From UBA1941 sp046329575 (GTDB taxonomy: Bacteria; Bacteroidota; Bacteroidia; Chitinophagales; LD1): 64,000 nt of DNA. Where the stretch lies: positions 186,001-250,000 of the forward strand of contig JAXLUJ010000004.1 of the NCBI GenBank assembly GCA_046329575.1. The letters run 5' to 3'. A model generated the notes under the pieces. The model saw only the letters and a program-made list of their open reading frames with translations, was not told the origin of the DNA and searched no databases. The position numbers and the translations under genes were made by a program. Every line of letters starts with the position of its first letter. Position 1 is the stretch's first letter. This document shows, piece by piece, positions 7,609 to 16,727 of this stretch.

Positions 7609-9195
7609 ATGGCAAAACATAAACATCAGCAAACCAATAAGGCAACAGCCAAGGCTGATTCCCAAAAAGAAACTTCCAATTTTTCTTTCGAAAAATATGT
7701 AAAGTGGCTCCATCTGGGAATCATTACCGTTTTGTTTTGGTTTGTTTATAGCACTGTTTTTGATCACAAGCCCGATTTGAACGGTGATAATTTTGCGTAT
7801 TACTTATTAGGAAAGCGAATAGCCACCGGGCAAGGCTTTACCAATGCCACCAGTATTCATCACGAGCCTCATACGCACTTTCCTCCTGGATATCCGGTTA
7901 TTATAGCCGGCATTATCAAATTCATTGCCGATGATCAGGACACTATCAATTTTTTCAATGGATTGATGTTGTATGCTTGTTTGTTACTGCTTTATTTTCT
8001 TGTAAAGCGGTTAACTGATTCCGCAGCATTTGCCTTCGTGGTAACCTTACTCACGGCCTTGAATGCGCATTTGCTGCGCTCATCGGTAATTATGATGAGC
8101 GAAATTCCATTTCTCTTTCTAAGTATGTCGGCCATCTTTTTTTTAGTAAAGGCAACTGATGAAGGGCGGAATATGAAACGACCCTGGCTGGTGTTGGCTG
8201 TTTTGCTGATGGCAGCCTGCTACTATACGAAAACCACAGCAGTGGCATTGGTAGGCGGCGCAGTTATGTATTTTCTGTTTAGTAAAAAATGGAAAGAAGC
8301 CGCTGTAGTAATGGGATTATTTGGTTTGCTGATTTTCCCGTGGTGGCTTCGAAATAAAAACCTCAACAGTTCGCATATGACGCAACTGATGCAGGTAAAT
8401 CCCTACAAACCGGAATTGGGCAATTTAACCGCAGCCACGTTTAAGGAACGAGTTGAAAATAATTTCAAGCGATATATATCAACCGACATTCCCGGGGCGA
8501 TGTTATGTTTGGAGGCGAACTTTGAAAAACCACCATTGTCGTGGTGGCTTATTGGATTGTTGCTCATCGGCCTTTCTTTGACCGGTATTTACTTTTTACG
8601 CGACTATCGTCTTTTTTTTCTGGGCTACATAGGCGGAACATTGGCCATATTATTGATTTGGCCCGATGTATGGGGCGGTATTCGCTTTATCTTGCCGTTG
8701 ATACCGCTTGCGGCTATGGCTTCGCTTTGGGCTGTAGTAAAGCTCGTCAACATCGTTTTGAATAAAGCAAGTTTTAGCTTTTCACCTTATTTTTTGCTAG
8801 TGTTCGTACTTTTCTATACTACTCCTATTGAGCAGTTGGCGGCTAAGGCAGAAGAACCAATGCCTATGAACTATGTGAACTATTTTGAGCTTGCAAAATG
8901 GTGTAAGAGCAACCTTCCAAAGGATGCGGTGATAAGCGCGCGAAAAGCCGATATGTTCATTTATTATGCTGATAGGACTTGTATTGGTGATAAGCCTTCA
9001 CTAGACGATAAAGAGGTACTGGATTTTTTCAGGCAAAATGGAGTGGATTATGTGGTGGTAGAACAACTAGGATTTTCTTCTACAGCGAAATATTTAATTC
9101 CTGCTATTAATAAAAACCCGGATAAGTTTCCTGTGGTTCGGCAGTTGCCTAATCCGGATACGTATCTGTTGAAGTTCACAGAAGGCGACCGCTAA
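7609..9195 (+). CDS. GT39-like membrane glycosyltransferase
   Basis: 528 residues with a short charged cytoplasmic N terminus (KHKHQQTNKATAKAD) and about ten membrane helices. After the first helix comes the acidic motif PDLNGDNFAYYLLGKRIATG and then HTHFPPGYPV, the arrangement of polyprenyl-phosphate-sugar dependent transferases of the ArnT/PMT (GT-C, PMT_2) type. The C-terminal soluble part from about residue 430 (ISARKADMFIYYADRT) is periplasmic in this family. Donor and acceptor are unknown. Its stop codon abuts the stop of the convergent E1 gene with zero spacing. Confidence 0.8.
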   Translation: MAKHKHQQTNKATAKADSQKETSNFSFEKYVKWLHLGIITVLFWFVYSTVFDHKPDLNGDNFAYYLLGKRIATGQGFTNATSIHHEPHTHFPPGYPVIIAGIIKFIADDQDTINFFNGLMLYACLLLLYFLVKRLTDSAAFAFVVTLLTALNAHLLRSSVIMMSEIPFLFLSMSAIFFLVKATDEGRNMKRPWLVLAVLLMAACYYTKTTAVALVGGAVMYFLFSKKWKEAAVVMGLFGLLIFPWWLRNKNLNSSHMTQLMQVNPYKPELGNLTAATFKERVENNFKRYISTDIPGAMLCLEANFEKPPLSWWLIGLLLIGLSLTGIYFLRDYRLFFLGYIGGTLAILLIWPDVWGGIRFILPLIPLAAMASLWAVVKLVNIVLNKASFSFSPYFLLVFVLFYTTPIEQLAAKAEEPMPMNYVNYFELAKWCKSNLPKDAVISARKADMFIYYADRTCIGDKPSLDDKEVLDFFRQNGVDYVVVEQLGFSSTAKYLIPAINKNPDKFPVVRQLPNPDTYLLKFTEGDR

Positions 9196-11316
9196 TCAGT
9201 ACTGTAGCAGTTCTTGTAAGGCGGCCAAAACTTTTGTGGAGTTCGGAAGCATCTCTCCTTCCAGATTTGCATTCAACGGAATGGCAGGCATATTTTCTGC
9301 CCCCATGATTTTTACCGGCGCATCAAGTTTATCGAAACAGGTGGCCGCAATCCTACCCGCCAGACTCTCTGCGAAGCCATTTGTAATCGTTTCTTCAGTA
9401 AGAACCATAACCTTACCATGCTTCGTAACTAATTGGTAAATGGCGTCCATATCCAAAGGGTTTAACGTTCGTAAATCCAGAATTTCCACCTGGCCTTCCA
9501 GTTGTTTAGCGGCGTTCAGGGCCCAGTGCACACCCATTCCATACGTAATCACAACAACCGATTCACCCGATTCCACGGCAACGGCTGACGCCGATAGGGC
9601 CATACGCGCCTTGCCTAGAGGGATAATATAATTCTCATCGGGTTCCACACATTTTGCAGCATCCGTTCCTTTTACCTTACTCCAATAAAGACCTTTGTGC
9701 TCAAATATAACCACCGGATTAGGATCATAAAAAGCTGCCTTCATAAGTCCCTTCATATCGGCAGCATTAGATGGGTACGCTACCTTTATTCCCTTTAATT
9801 GAAGTACCACACTCTCTACAGACGACGAATGATATGGACCGCCGCTGCCGTATGCGCCAATTGGTACACGTATCACACAGCTTACCGGCCATTTTCCGTT
9901 ACTCAGATAGCAGGATCTGGAAACTTCTGTAAAAAGTTGATTAATTCCAGGGAAAATGTAATCAGCAAATTGTACTTCAACAATTGGTTTACATTTCGCC
10001 GCGCTCATTCCCACCGTACTTCCTATGATGTAGGCTTCCATAATTGGGGTATTAAAAACCCTTTGGGAGCCATACTTTTTAGCTAGTAACGCCGCCTCGC
10101 GGAAAACACCGCCCAACTCACCGCCAACATCTTGCCCGTAAAGCAATGCCTCGGGATGTTTGCGCAAGATTTCATCCACAGCGTGAAGCGCTGCATCTAC
10201 CATCACTACTGTTTCTCCATGATCCGGATTGCGATTCCCTGCTTCTTCTTTTATTGCACTTTCGGCAAACACATGAGTAAATAAATCTGATGCTTCCGGA
10301 TCCGGTTCACCTAATGCTTTTTCAAAGTCAGAAAGAACAAGTTTTGCGCATTCCGATTCTATTTCCTGAAGCATTTCTTCAGAGGCTATCTTGCTTTCTT
10401 TAATTTGCATTCGCAATACGGGATAAGGATCCCGAGCCGCATCCTGCAACAAGTCCTCTTTCGGCCGGTACCACTCTTTTCTAACACCTGAGGTATGGTG
10501 ATTCAATAATGGCACTTTTGCATGTACCAAATAAGGTTTTCTGTCTTTTCGAACCAGTGAAATTACTTTATCCAAGGCATCATAGCATTCATTAAAGTCA
10601 CTTCCGTTAACGCGAATAGTGCGAAGACCTTTAAAGCCTTTTGCGTACTCATCGGCGTCCATTTTTCGAACCTCAGAAGAATGAGCGGAAATGTCCCATT
10701 CATTGTCCTGTACCATATAAATAACAGGATAATCATGTAGCACCGCCATTTGTAAAGCCTCAGCTACTTCTCCCTCTGTAATTGCAGCATCGCCAATTGA
10801 GCAAAGTACAATGGGCTCCTCTCCTCTTTTGTGTTGGTCTAAATTCCTCACTTCCCGGTACTGAATTCCCTGAGCGGTGCCTGTTGCCGGGATCACCTGC
10901 ATTCCTGTTGCGGAACTTTGATGAGGAATTTTAGGACGATCTTCAAGATTGGAAGAAGGATGCGAATAATAGGTTCGTCCTCCGGAAAAATAGTCAGTCT
11001 TTTTTGCTAGTAACTGCAACATCAAATCGAATGGCCGAAACTGCATACCCAACAACATGGCATCATCACGGTAGTATGGGAAAACAAAATCCTGACTTTT
11101 TAAGTGAAATGCGGCAGCCAGTTGAATAGCCTCGTGTCCACGTGAAGTGGCATGAACATATTTCGAACAAATATCTTTACGTTCTTCGTACAGTTCGGTC
11201 ATGGCCTTTGCAGTTGCCATCAGCCGAAAGGCACGGAGTAATGTTTCATTGTCGGGACGCAGATAGAAGAATTTAGAATAACGAAGAAAGAAAAATTGGG
11301 CAGAACCTGCTATCAT
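9196..11316 (-). CDS. Fused alpha/beta 2-oxoacid dehydrogenase E1 (branched-chain type)
   Basis: 706 residues from the ATG at 11316; the frame is open 5 codons further to a TTG at 11331. Thiamine-diphosphate-dependent E1 of a 2-oxoacid dehydrogenase complex. The alpha half (about 1-350) has the thiamine motif starting GDAAITEGEVAEAL and ending near DNEWDIS, and HHTSGVRKEW, comparable to the phosphorylation-loop region. The beta half (about 370-706) has ALLYGQDVGGELGGVFR, FNTPIMEAYIIGSTVGM and VEVQFADYIFPGINQL. Such fusions are common in Bacteroidota and are usually annotated as 2-oxoisovalerate dehydrogenase; pyruvate as substrate is not excluded. No E2 or E3 gene is nearby. A second fused E1 lies at 48446-50821. 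Confidence 0.88.
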   Translation of the reverse strand: MIAGSAQFFFLRYSKFFYLRPDNETLLRAFRLMATAKAMTELYEERKDICSKYVHATSRGHEAIQLAAAFHLKSQDFVFPYYRDDAMLLGMQFRPFDLMLQLLAKKTDYFSGGRTYYSHPSSNLEDRPKIPHQSSATGMQVIPATGTAQGIQYREVRNLDQHKRGEEPIVLCSIGDAAITEGEVAEALQMAVLHDYPVIYMVQDNEWDISAHSSEVRKMDADEYAKGFKGLRTIRVNGSDFNECYDALDKVISLVRKDRKPYLVHAKVPLLNHHTSGVRKEWYRPKEDLLQDAARDPYPVLRMQIKESKIASEEMLQEIESECAKLVLSDFEKALGEPDPEASDLFTHVFAESAIKEEAGNRNPDHGETVVMVDAALHAVDEILRKHPEALLYGQDVGGELGGVFREAALLAKKYGSQRVFNTPIMEAYIIGSTVGMSAAKCKPIVEVQFADYIFPGINQLFTEVSRSCYLSNGKWPVSCVIRVPIGAYGSGGPYHSSSVESVVLQLKGIKVAYPSNAADMKGLMKAAFYDPNPVVIFEHKGLYWSKVKGTDAAKCVEPDENYIIPLGKARMALSASAVAVESGESVVVITYGMGVHWALNAAKQLEGQVEILDLRTLNPLDMDAIYQLVTKHGKVMVLTEETITNGFAESLAGRIAATCFDKLDAPVKIMGAENMPAIPLNANLEGEMLPNSTKVLAALQELLQY

Positions 11317-11398
11317 CCGAAGCACTGGCAATACACATCCATTACTACACGTTCATAAGTTGAATGTCTATTTCGACAGTACTCTTAAATTAGATGCA

Positions 11399-12283
11399 AT
11401 GAGCCGTGCAGTTTCTGAGTTTTTGGCGTTTATCGAGTTTGAAAAGCGATACTCCATTCATACTCTTTTATCCTACAAAAACGATTTGGAGCAATTCAGC
11501 AATTTCTTCAAGAAAGAAACTAACTCTGAAAATATATCCGAAGCTTCTCATTTCCATATCCGGAATTGGATGGTGCACTTAATGCAAACCGATGTGGGTG
11601 CTCGCAGTATTTCCAGGAAGATTTCGACCTTAAAATCGTTCTATAAATTTCTGATCAGGAAAGGTGTGATCTCCAAAAGCCCAATGGGCAAGATACAATC
11701 CCCGAAAATAAAGAAGCGATTGCCATCATTTGTAGAGGATAGTGGTATGACGCGATTGTTTCGCGACGTCGAGTTTACTGATGATTTTAATGGATGGCGA
11801 GACCAGTGCATTCTGGCACTGCTTTATGCCACCGGAATACGACGCTCTGAATTGTTAGGACTTTCAATTCAGGATATAGATTTTAACCGCTTGCAGATAA
11901 AAGTGCTTGGAAAGGGAAACAAGGAACGGATCATCCCAATTACCGCTGATATGGGTCAACAGTTAAAAGATTTTATAAAAATAAGGGAAATGCAATCCGC
12001 AGCCGGTTCTCACGTCTTTATTATGGAAAATGGTGCTGTAATGAAGCCGCATACTTTATATAATTTGGTTAAAAAGTATTTAAGTCAGGTAACCACAATT
12101 GAGAAGAAAAGTCCGCATGTATTACGGCATACTTTTGCCACCCACCTCATGAACAACGGAGCTGATATTAACGCCGTGAAAGAGTTGCTTGGCCACAGTT
12201 CACTGGCTGCTACTCAGGTGTATACGCATAATACAATTGAAAAGCTTCGAAATATTTACAAACAGGCTCACCCGCGTGCGTAA
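11399..12283 (+). CDS. xerC: Tyrosine recombinase XerC/XerD family
   Basis: 294 residues from the ATG at 11399; an upstream in-frame TTG at 11360 would add 13 residues without family similarity. Resolves chromosome dimers at dif together with a partner recombinase and FtsK. N-terminal SAM-like DNA-binding domain (about 1-85), catalytic domain after about residue 107 with the full set: Arg148 (ATGIRRSEL), Lys172 (GKGNKER), His240 and Arg243 (HVLRHTFATHL), His266 (LLGHSSL), Tyr275 (TQVYTH). The length fits XerC/XerD. The position just before hpf and the tRNA-tuf cluster is typical of XerC-type genes in this phylum, but XerD cannot be excluded. Confidence 0.88.
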   Translation: MSRAVSEFLAFIEFEKRYSIHTLLSYKNDLEQFSNFFKKETNSENISEASHFHIRNWMVHLMQTDVGARSISRKISTLKSFYKFLIRKGVISKSPMGKIQSPKIKKRLPSFVEDSGMTRLFRDVEFTDDFNGWRDQCILALLYATGIRRSELLGLSIQDIDFNRLQIKVLGKGNKERIIPITADMGQQLKDFIKIREMQSAAGSHVFIMENGAVMKPHTLYNLVKKYLSQVTTIEKKSPHVLRHTFATHLMNNGADINAVKELLGHSSLAATQVYTHNTIEKLRNIYKQAHPRA

Positions 12284-12382
12284 GTGAAAACAAATGCAAA
12301 AGATGTACGTAAAATTTGAAAAAACTGGAAAGCTTTTTACCTTAACCATTGATTGATTTTGTAACCTTTAAATAGTTTTAGT

Positions 12383-12754
12383 ATGAACATTGTAATCCGT
12401 CCTGTGCATTTTGATGCGTCTGTTCAACTGCTTGATTTTATCAAGAAAAAGTTAGGAAAATTGGAAACCTTTTCTGACAAGATTATTGATGCTGAAGTTT
12501 ACCTGAAATTAGATACGAATCAGAGTATTAGAGACAAGGTAGTGGAAGTGAAATTACACGTTCCGGGCAAAACCCTTTTTGGTACAGAAGTATCAAAAAC
12601 GTTTGAGGAAAGTACTGATCTTGTAGTGGAAAATCTGGCCAGGCAAATTAAAAAGGCGAAAGATCGCAAGAATGATTTGCAACCCGATATTGTGAGGAAA
12701 GGGCGGCAAGATGCACTGCATGCGGAAGAGGTGTCTATGGAAGACGATATTTGA
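12383..12754 (+). CDS. hpf: Ribosome hibernation promoting factor (HPF/RaiA family)
   Basis: 123 residues, short form without the C-terminal dimerisation domain of long HPF. Binds the 30S decoding region and stabilises idle ribosomes. Family pattern visible: ASVQLLDFIKKKLGKLETF, AEVYLKL and a C-terminal helix VVENLARQIKKAKDRKNDL. The acidic tail EEVSMEDDI is extra. It lies 99 bp after xerC and before a strong terminator. Confidence 0.9.
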   Translation: MNIVIRPVHFDASVQLLDFIKKKLGKLETFSDKIIDAEVYLKLDTNQSIRDKVVEVKLHVPGKTLFGTEVSKTFEESTDLVVENLARQIKKAKDRKNDLQPDIVRKGRQDALHAEEVSMEDDI

Positions 12755-12829
12755 AAATAATATCCCCTTATTTCTGTGGAAAAATAGCTGCAGGACTTTT
12801 GAAAAATACGAAATTAGTTCTATTATTGC

Positions 12830-12858
12830 GTCCCGTTTGAAAGAACGGGACTTTTTTT
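12830..12858 (+). terminator. Intrinsic terminator after hpf
   Basis: GTCCCGTT, loop TGAAAG, AACGGGAC, then seven T. It separates the xerC-hpf unit from the tRNA-tuf unit. Confidence 0.9.
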
Positions 12859-12866
12859 GTGCGTTA

Positions 12867-12898
12867 TTTGACATACCGGTGTTCAGGAATTATCAATA
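12867..12898 (+). promoter_or_regulatory. Probable promoter of the tRNA-tuf unit
   Basis: TTTGACA (TTGACA at 12868-12873), 17 nt, then TATCAATA at 12891-12898. The -33/-35 part matches both the Bacteroidetes TTTG and the classical TTGACA. The -7 box is TAnn followed by AATA rather than TTTG. The expected start lies a few bases before the first tRNA. Confidence 0.45.
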
Positions 12899-12904
12899 AG
12901 AAAA

Positions 12905-12977
12905 GCCAGCTTAGCTCAGTTGGTAGAGCAACTGATTTGTAATCAGTAGGTCGCGGGTTCGACTCCCTCAGCTGGCT
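12905..12977 (+). tRNA. tRNA-Thr (UGU)
   Basis: 73 nt. Acceptor GCCAGCT pairs with AGCTGGC, discriminator T. Anticodon loop TTTGTAA (TGT) closed by ACTGA/TCAGT, T-arm GCGGGTTCGACTCCCTC. CCA is not encoded. First of four tRNAs before tuf. Confidence 0.97.
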
Positions 12978-13004
12978 CAAAACCCGTAAATGGGTTTGCT
13001 TTTC

Positions 13005-13087
13005 GGGCAGATAGTCAAGTGGCCAACGACAACAGACTGTAAATCTGTCCTCTTACGAGTTCGGAGGTTCGAATCCTCCTCTGCCCA
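13005..13087 (+). tRNA. tRNA-Tyr (GUA)
   Basis: 83 nt with a long variable arm (class II). Acceptor GGGCAGA pairs with TCTGCCC, discriminator A. Anticodon loop CTGTAAA (GTA) closed by ACAGA/TCTGT. Confidence 0.97.
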
Positions 13088-13125
13088 CATTCACCTGGCG
13101 CTTACGCTAAAGCGCAAAAATATTA

Positions 13126-13198
13126 GCGGGAGTAGCTCAGTTGGTAGAGCGACAGCCTTCCAAGCTGTAGGTCGCGGGTTCGAGCCTCGTCTCCCGCT
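13126..13198 (+). tRNA. tRNA-Gly (UCC)
   Basis: 73 nt. Acceptor GCGGGAG pairs with CTCCCGC, discriminator T. Anticodon loop CTTCCAA (TCC) closed by ACAGC/GCTGT. Confidence 0.97.
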
Positions 13199-13242
13199 CG
13201 AATATGATGAGAGGGAATGCACCCTCAACCAGAACTCAACAA

Positions 13243-13314
<72 letters not shown>

Positions 13315-13316
13315 CA

Positions 13317-13387
13317 GAAGTCGGTAGCTCCATTTTGCAATGGAAGCGGCTTAATCCGTCAAAAAGCACTGGAGCGATCCAGACTTC
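13317..13387 (+). other. Structured tuf leader (possible multi-helix junction)
   Basis: Between the last tRNA and tuf. GAAGTC at 13317-13322 can pair with GACTTC at 13382-13387, enclosing two hairpins: GC-TCCATT/AATGGA-GC with loop TTGC (13327-13347, one bulged A) and TGGA/TCCA with loop GCGA (13370-13381). A three-base CGG/CCG pairing lies between them. An A-rich unstructured stretch follows up to the tuf start. It may be a tRNA-processing spacer or a regulatory leader; nothing decides this. Confidence 0.3.
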
Positions 13388-13441
13388 AATGGTAGTTATA
13401 CAATTACATAAACATTAAAACAAACATTAAAAAACAACGAA

Positions 13442-14629
13442 ATGGCTAAAGAGAAATTTATCAAGGACAAGCCGCACGTAAACATCGGTACTATCGGTCA
13501 CGTTGACCATGGTAAAACCACTTTGACTGCCGCTATTACTACGGTACTGTCGAAGAGAGGTTTGGCGGAAGTTCGCGACTATTCTTCAATCGACAATGCT
13601 CCTGAAGAAAAAGAACGTGGTATCACTATCAATACCGCTCACGTAGAATATCAAACTGCTAACCGTCACTACGCTCACGTAGATTGTCCTGGTCACGCGG
13701 ATTATATCAAAAACATGGTTACCGGTGCTGCCCAAATGGACGGTGCAATTCTGGTGGTTGCTGCTACTGATGGTCCAATGCCTCAAACCCGCGAGCACAT
13801 CCTTTTGGCTCGTCAGGTAGGTGTACCGCAAATCGTAGTGTTTATGAACAAAGTTGATCTGGTTGACGATCCTGAGTTCCTGGAACTTGGTGAAATGGAA
13901 ATCCGCGACTTGTTGAGCTTCTACAAATACGATGGCGCTAATATTCCGGTTATTAAAGGTTCGGCTCTGGGCGCTTTGAACGGCGAAGCTCAGTGGGTTG
14001 AGAAAATCGACGAACTGATGGCGGCTGTGGATAGCTTTATCCCGGTTCCTCCACGTGCTGTTGATCAGCCATTCCTGATGCCAGTAGAGGACGTATTCTC
14101 TATTACCGGTCGTGGTACGGTTGCTACCGGTCGTATCGAACGCGGTCGCGCAGTATCTGGTGAGGCAGTTGATATCATTGGTCTTTCTTTCGACAAAATG
14201 ACTTCTACTATCACAGGTGTTGAAATGTTCCGTAAAATTCTTGACGAAGGGGAAGCCGGAGATAACGTTGGTTTGTTGCTTCGCGGTATCGAAAAAGAAC
14301 AAATTAAACGCGGTATGGTTATCTGCAAGCCAGGTTCAGTACAGCCTCACACTGAATTCAAATGTGAAGTTTACGTATTGAGCAAGGACGAAGGTGGCCG
14401 TCACACGCCTTTCTTCAATAACTACCGTCCTCAGTTCTACTTCCGTACAACTGACGTTACCGGCGAAATCACACTTCCTGCGGGAACTGAGATGGTTATG
14501 CCAGGTGATAACATCACTTTGTCGGTTAAATTGATCTACCCGATCGCAATGGAAAAAGGTCTGCGTTTCGCGATCCGCGAAGGTGGCCGTACCGTAGGCG
14601 CCGGTCAGGTTACTGAAGTGATCAAGTAA
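13442..14629 (+). CDS. tuf: Elongation factor Tu
   Basis: 395 residues, the usual length. Delivers aminoacyl-tRNA to the ribosome as a GTP complex. G1 GHVDHGKT, switch II DCPGHADY, NKVD and the SAL-type G5 motif (GSALGAL) are all present, followed by the two beta-barrel domains. It is preceded by tRNA-Thr-Tyr-Gly-Thr and followed by a strong terminator. The secE-nusG-ribosomal-protein genes that often follow tuf are absent. Confidence 0.99.
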   Translation: MAKEKFIKDKPHVNIGTIGHVDHGKTTLTAAITTVLSKRGLAEVRDYSSIDNAPEEKERGITINTAHVEYQTANRHYAHVDCPGHADYIKNMVTGAAQMDGAILVVAATDGPMPQTREHILLARQVGVPQIVVFMNKVDLVDDPEFLELGEMEIRDLLSFYKYDGANIPVIKGSALGALNGEAQWVEKIDELMAAVDSFIPVPPRAVDQPFLMPVEDVFSITGRGTVATGRIERGRAVSGEAVDIIGLSFDKMTSTITGVEMFRKILDEGEAGDNVGLLLRGIEKEQIKRGMVICKPGSVQPHTEFKCEVYVLSKDEGGRHTPFFNNYRPQFYFRTTDVTGEITLPAGTEMVMPGDNITLSVKLIYPIAMEKGLRFAIREGGRTVGAGQVTEVIK

Positions 14630-14649
14630 TTTTCTGATCAAAATACATT

Positions 14650-14684
14650 AAATCCCGGTTGCTCTCGCAGCCGGGATTTTTTTT
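14650..14684 (+). terminator. Intrinsic terminator after tuf
   Basis: AATCCCGGTTGC, short loop, GCAGCCGGGATT (one mismatch) and a run of T. Confidence 0.9.
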
Positions 14685-14756
14685 GTACCTGAAGTGGTAT
14701 CAAAATGACCACGCCACAACATTTCTATATAAATTCGCCCGGCTATTTTTACACCA

Positions 14757-16727
14757 ATGGAATCAAAAGATAAGAAAAGGAAACTGCTGCTTTGGGGCTG
14801 CGCATATTTACTGTTAATCGCAGTTGTTTTTGCTTACTGGAATCATTTCTATAATCCGTTCCACTTTGATGACGATCACACCATAGTTTCAAATTATTGG
14901 ATAAAGGATATTCATAATATTCCAAAATTCTTTACTGACGCCACTACCACCAGTTCGCTTCCTGCCAATCAGGCTTATCGCCCGGGATTAACGGCACTCA
15001 ATGCTTTTGATTATTGGATTGGAGGCAAACCGGAGCCAATGCCGGTTTACTATCATGCACATATTTTTGTGTCATTTTTATTGCTCGGAATTTGTTTGTT
15101 CTTCTTCTTTCATAAAATATTCAGAACGGTATTACCTGAAGAGGTTACCAGGTATGTATCGCTGGCGGCGGTCGCTGTTTTTATGTTACACACCGCAAAT
15201 GCGGAAACCATCAATTACATCATATCCCGCTCCGATTCTCAATCTACCTTGTTTATCGTCCTTTCGTTGCTTGTTGTTCAATATTTTCCCACACTCCGCA
15301 AATTTCAGTTATACCTTATTACCTTAATGATCGCTTTTTTCATAAAGGAACCCGGTGTTCTGATCGGACCTTTGGCATTCTTGTATCTTTACCTGATAGA
15401 AGGTGATCACGGCCTAAATCAGCTCCACCAGCCTAAAACCTGGATCAAGCCACTGCTTTATGTTATTCCTGCAATACTCTTGGCCATATTGTTGTTTGCT
15501 TTAGCACAATTCGAAACCCCAAGTACATGGACCTCCGGCGGAACAGACAGGTGGCACTATCTTATTACGGAGACGTTCGTGATGGTACATTACGTGAACA
15601 ACTATTTTTTCCCTTTCAATTTATCGGCAGATACGGATTGGGGGCTCATTACACAGCGTTTTGATGACCGCGCCGTTATTGGAGTAGCCTTCATCGTTTT
15701 TACTCTTTATTTGGCCTATAAGGCCAGTCTGCAACGAATTTCGCGGCCAATAGCTTATGGAATTCTTTGGTTCTATCTTACACTTCTCCCAACTTCCAGT
15801 TTCTTTCCGTTTTCTGAAGTATTGAACGACCACCGTGTTTTTCTTCCATACATAGGCTTGACGATGGCCTTCGTTTGGGCCGTGTATCTTTTTTACAGAA
15901 AATATTTGATGAATCGGAAGTGGTTGAGCCGGGCTTCGCTAACTTTTTTCATTCTTTTTTTATGCGCACATGTTTACGGTGTACGCGAACGGGTGAAGGT
16001 TTGGAGTTCCGGAGAATCACTATGGAAAGATGTGACTATTAAAAGTCCTAAAAATGCACGAGGTCTAATGAACTACGGCAACGCCTTAATGGGTCGTGGT
16101 AGTTATGACAGCGCACAAATTTATTTCGATCGGGCAAAAGCGGAATGGCCGTACTATTCCTACATTTATGTTAATCTGGGCGTATTAAACACCGCAAGGA
16201 ACAATTTCAAAGATGCAGAGTCCAATTATCGATATGCCATTCAGCTGACTCCCGGTAACCCAAATGCCTATATGTACTACGCCCAAATGCTGATGAGGGC
16301 GGGTAGGTATAACGAAGCCATGCAGAATGTGGATTCGGGCTTGGTGCGCAGTCCTCAACATATTTACCTAAACCAGATGAAGCAACAACTTAGTAGTCCA
16401 ATGTTCGCGGCGTCTGCGTCAGAGCGATTAGCGTCATTCGAAAAGCTGTGCAAAGACCACCCGTCAGCCGATAATTATATCAATTTAAGTCTGGAATATT
16501 ACAACAATGGACGCTTTTTTGACTGTGTAAAGGCTTCAGAGGAAGCGCTGAAACTCAATCAAAATAATGCCATAGCATACAACAACATTTGTAGCGCTTA
16601 CAATATGCTTCATGATTGGGACAAGGCTATTGCCGCTGGAGAAAAAGGGTTAACGATTGATCCCAATAACCAACTATTGAAGAACAACCTTCAAGCCTCA
16701 CGGGCGGGTAAAAAGAGTGCCTCATGA
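14757..16727 (+). CDS. TMTC-like membrane protein with C-terminal TPR repeats
   Basis: 656 residues. About ten membrane helices in the first 420 residues, then four to six TPR units (ARGLMNYGNALMGRGSYDSA, YIYVNLGVLNTARNNFKDAE, AIAYNNICSAYNMLHDWDKA). The first lumenal/periplasmic loop carries NPFHFDDDHTIVSN, the acidic motif of GT-C O-mannosyltransferase-like proteins. The layout matches eukaryotic TMTC proteins and bacterial relatives, so lipid-linked sugar transfer to protein is possible (inference). Its stop overlaps the next start by 4 bp (ATGA), which couples it to the Smr gene. A TAAATTCG box lies about 20 nt upstream of the start. Confidence 0.8.
   Translation: MESKDKKRKLLLWGCAYLLLIAVVFAYWNHFYNPFHFDDDHTIVSNYWIKDIHNIPKFFTDATTTSSLPANQAYRPGLTALNAFDYWIGGKPEPMPVYYHAHIFVSFLLLGICLFFFFHKIFRTVLPEEVTRYVSLAAVAVFMLHTANAETINYIISRSDSQSTLFIVLSLLVVQYFPTLRKFQLYLITLMIAFFIKEPGVLIGPLAFLYLYLIEGDHGLNQLHQPKTWIKPLLYVIPAILLAILLFALAQFETPSTWTSGGTDRWHYLITETFVMVHYVNNYFFPFNLSADTDWGLITQRFDDRAVIGVAFIVFTLYLAYKASLQRISRPIAYGILWFYLTLLPTSSFFPFSEVLNDHRVFLPYIGLTMAFVWAVYLFYRKYLMNRKWLSRASLTFFILFLCAHVYGVRERVKVWSSGESLWKDVTIKSPKNARGLMNYGNALMGRGSYDSAQIYFDRAKAEWPYYSYIYVNLGVLNTARNNFKDAESNYRYAIQLTPGNPNAYMYYAQMLMRAGRYNEAMQNVDSGLVRSPQHIYLNQMKQQLSSPMFAASASERLASFEKLCKDHPSADNYINLSLEYYNNGRFFDCVKASEEALKLNQNNAIAYNNICSAYNMLHDWDKAIAAGEKGLTIDPNNQLLKNNLQASRAGKKSAS

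Noticed and set aside
13586..14302. 238-codon antisense frame inside tuf
   Set aside because: A strongly conserved tuf explains both strands; the antisense protein has no recognisable features.
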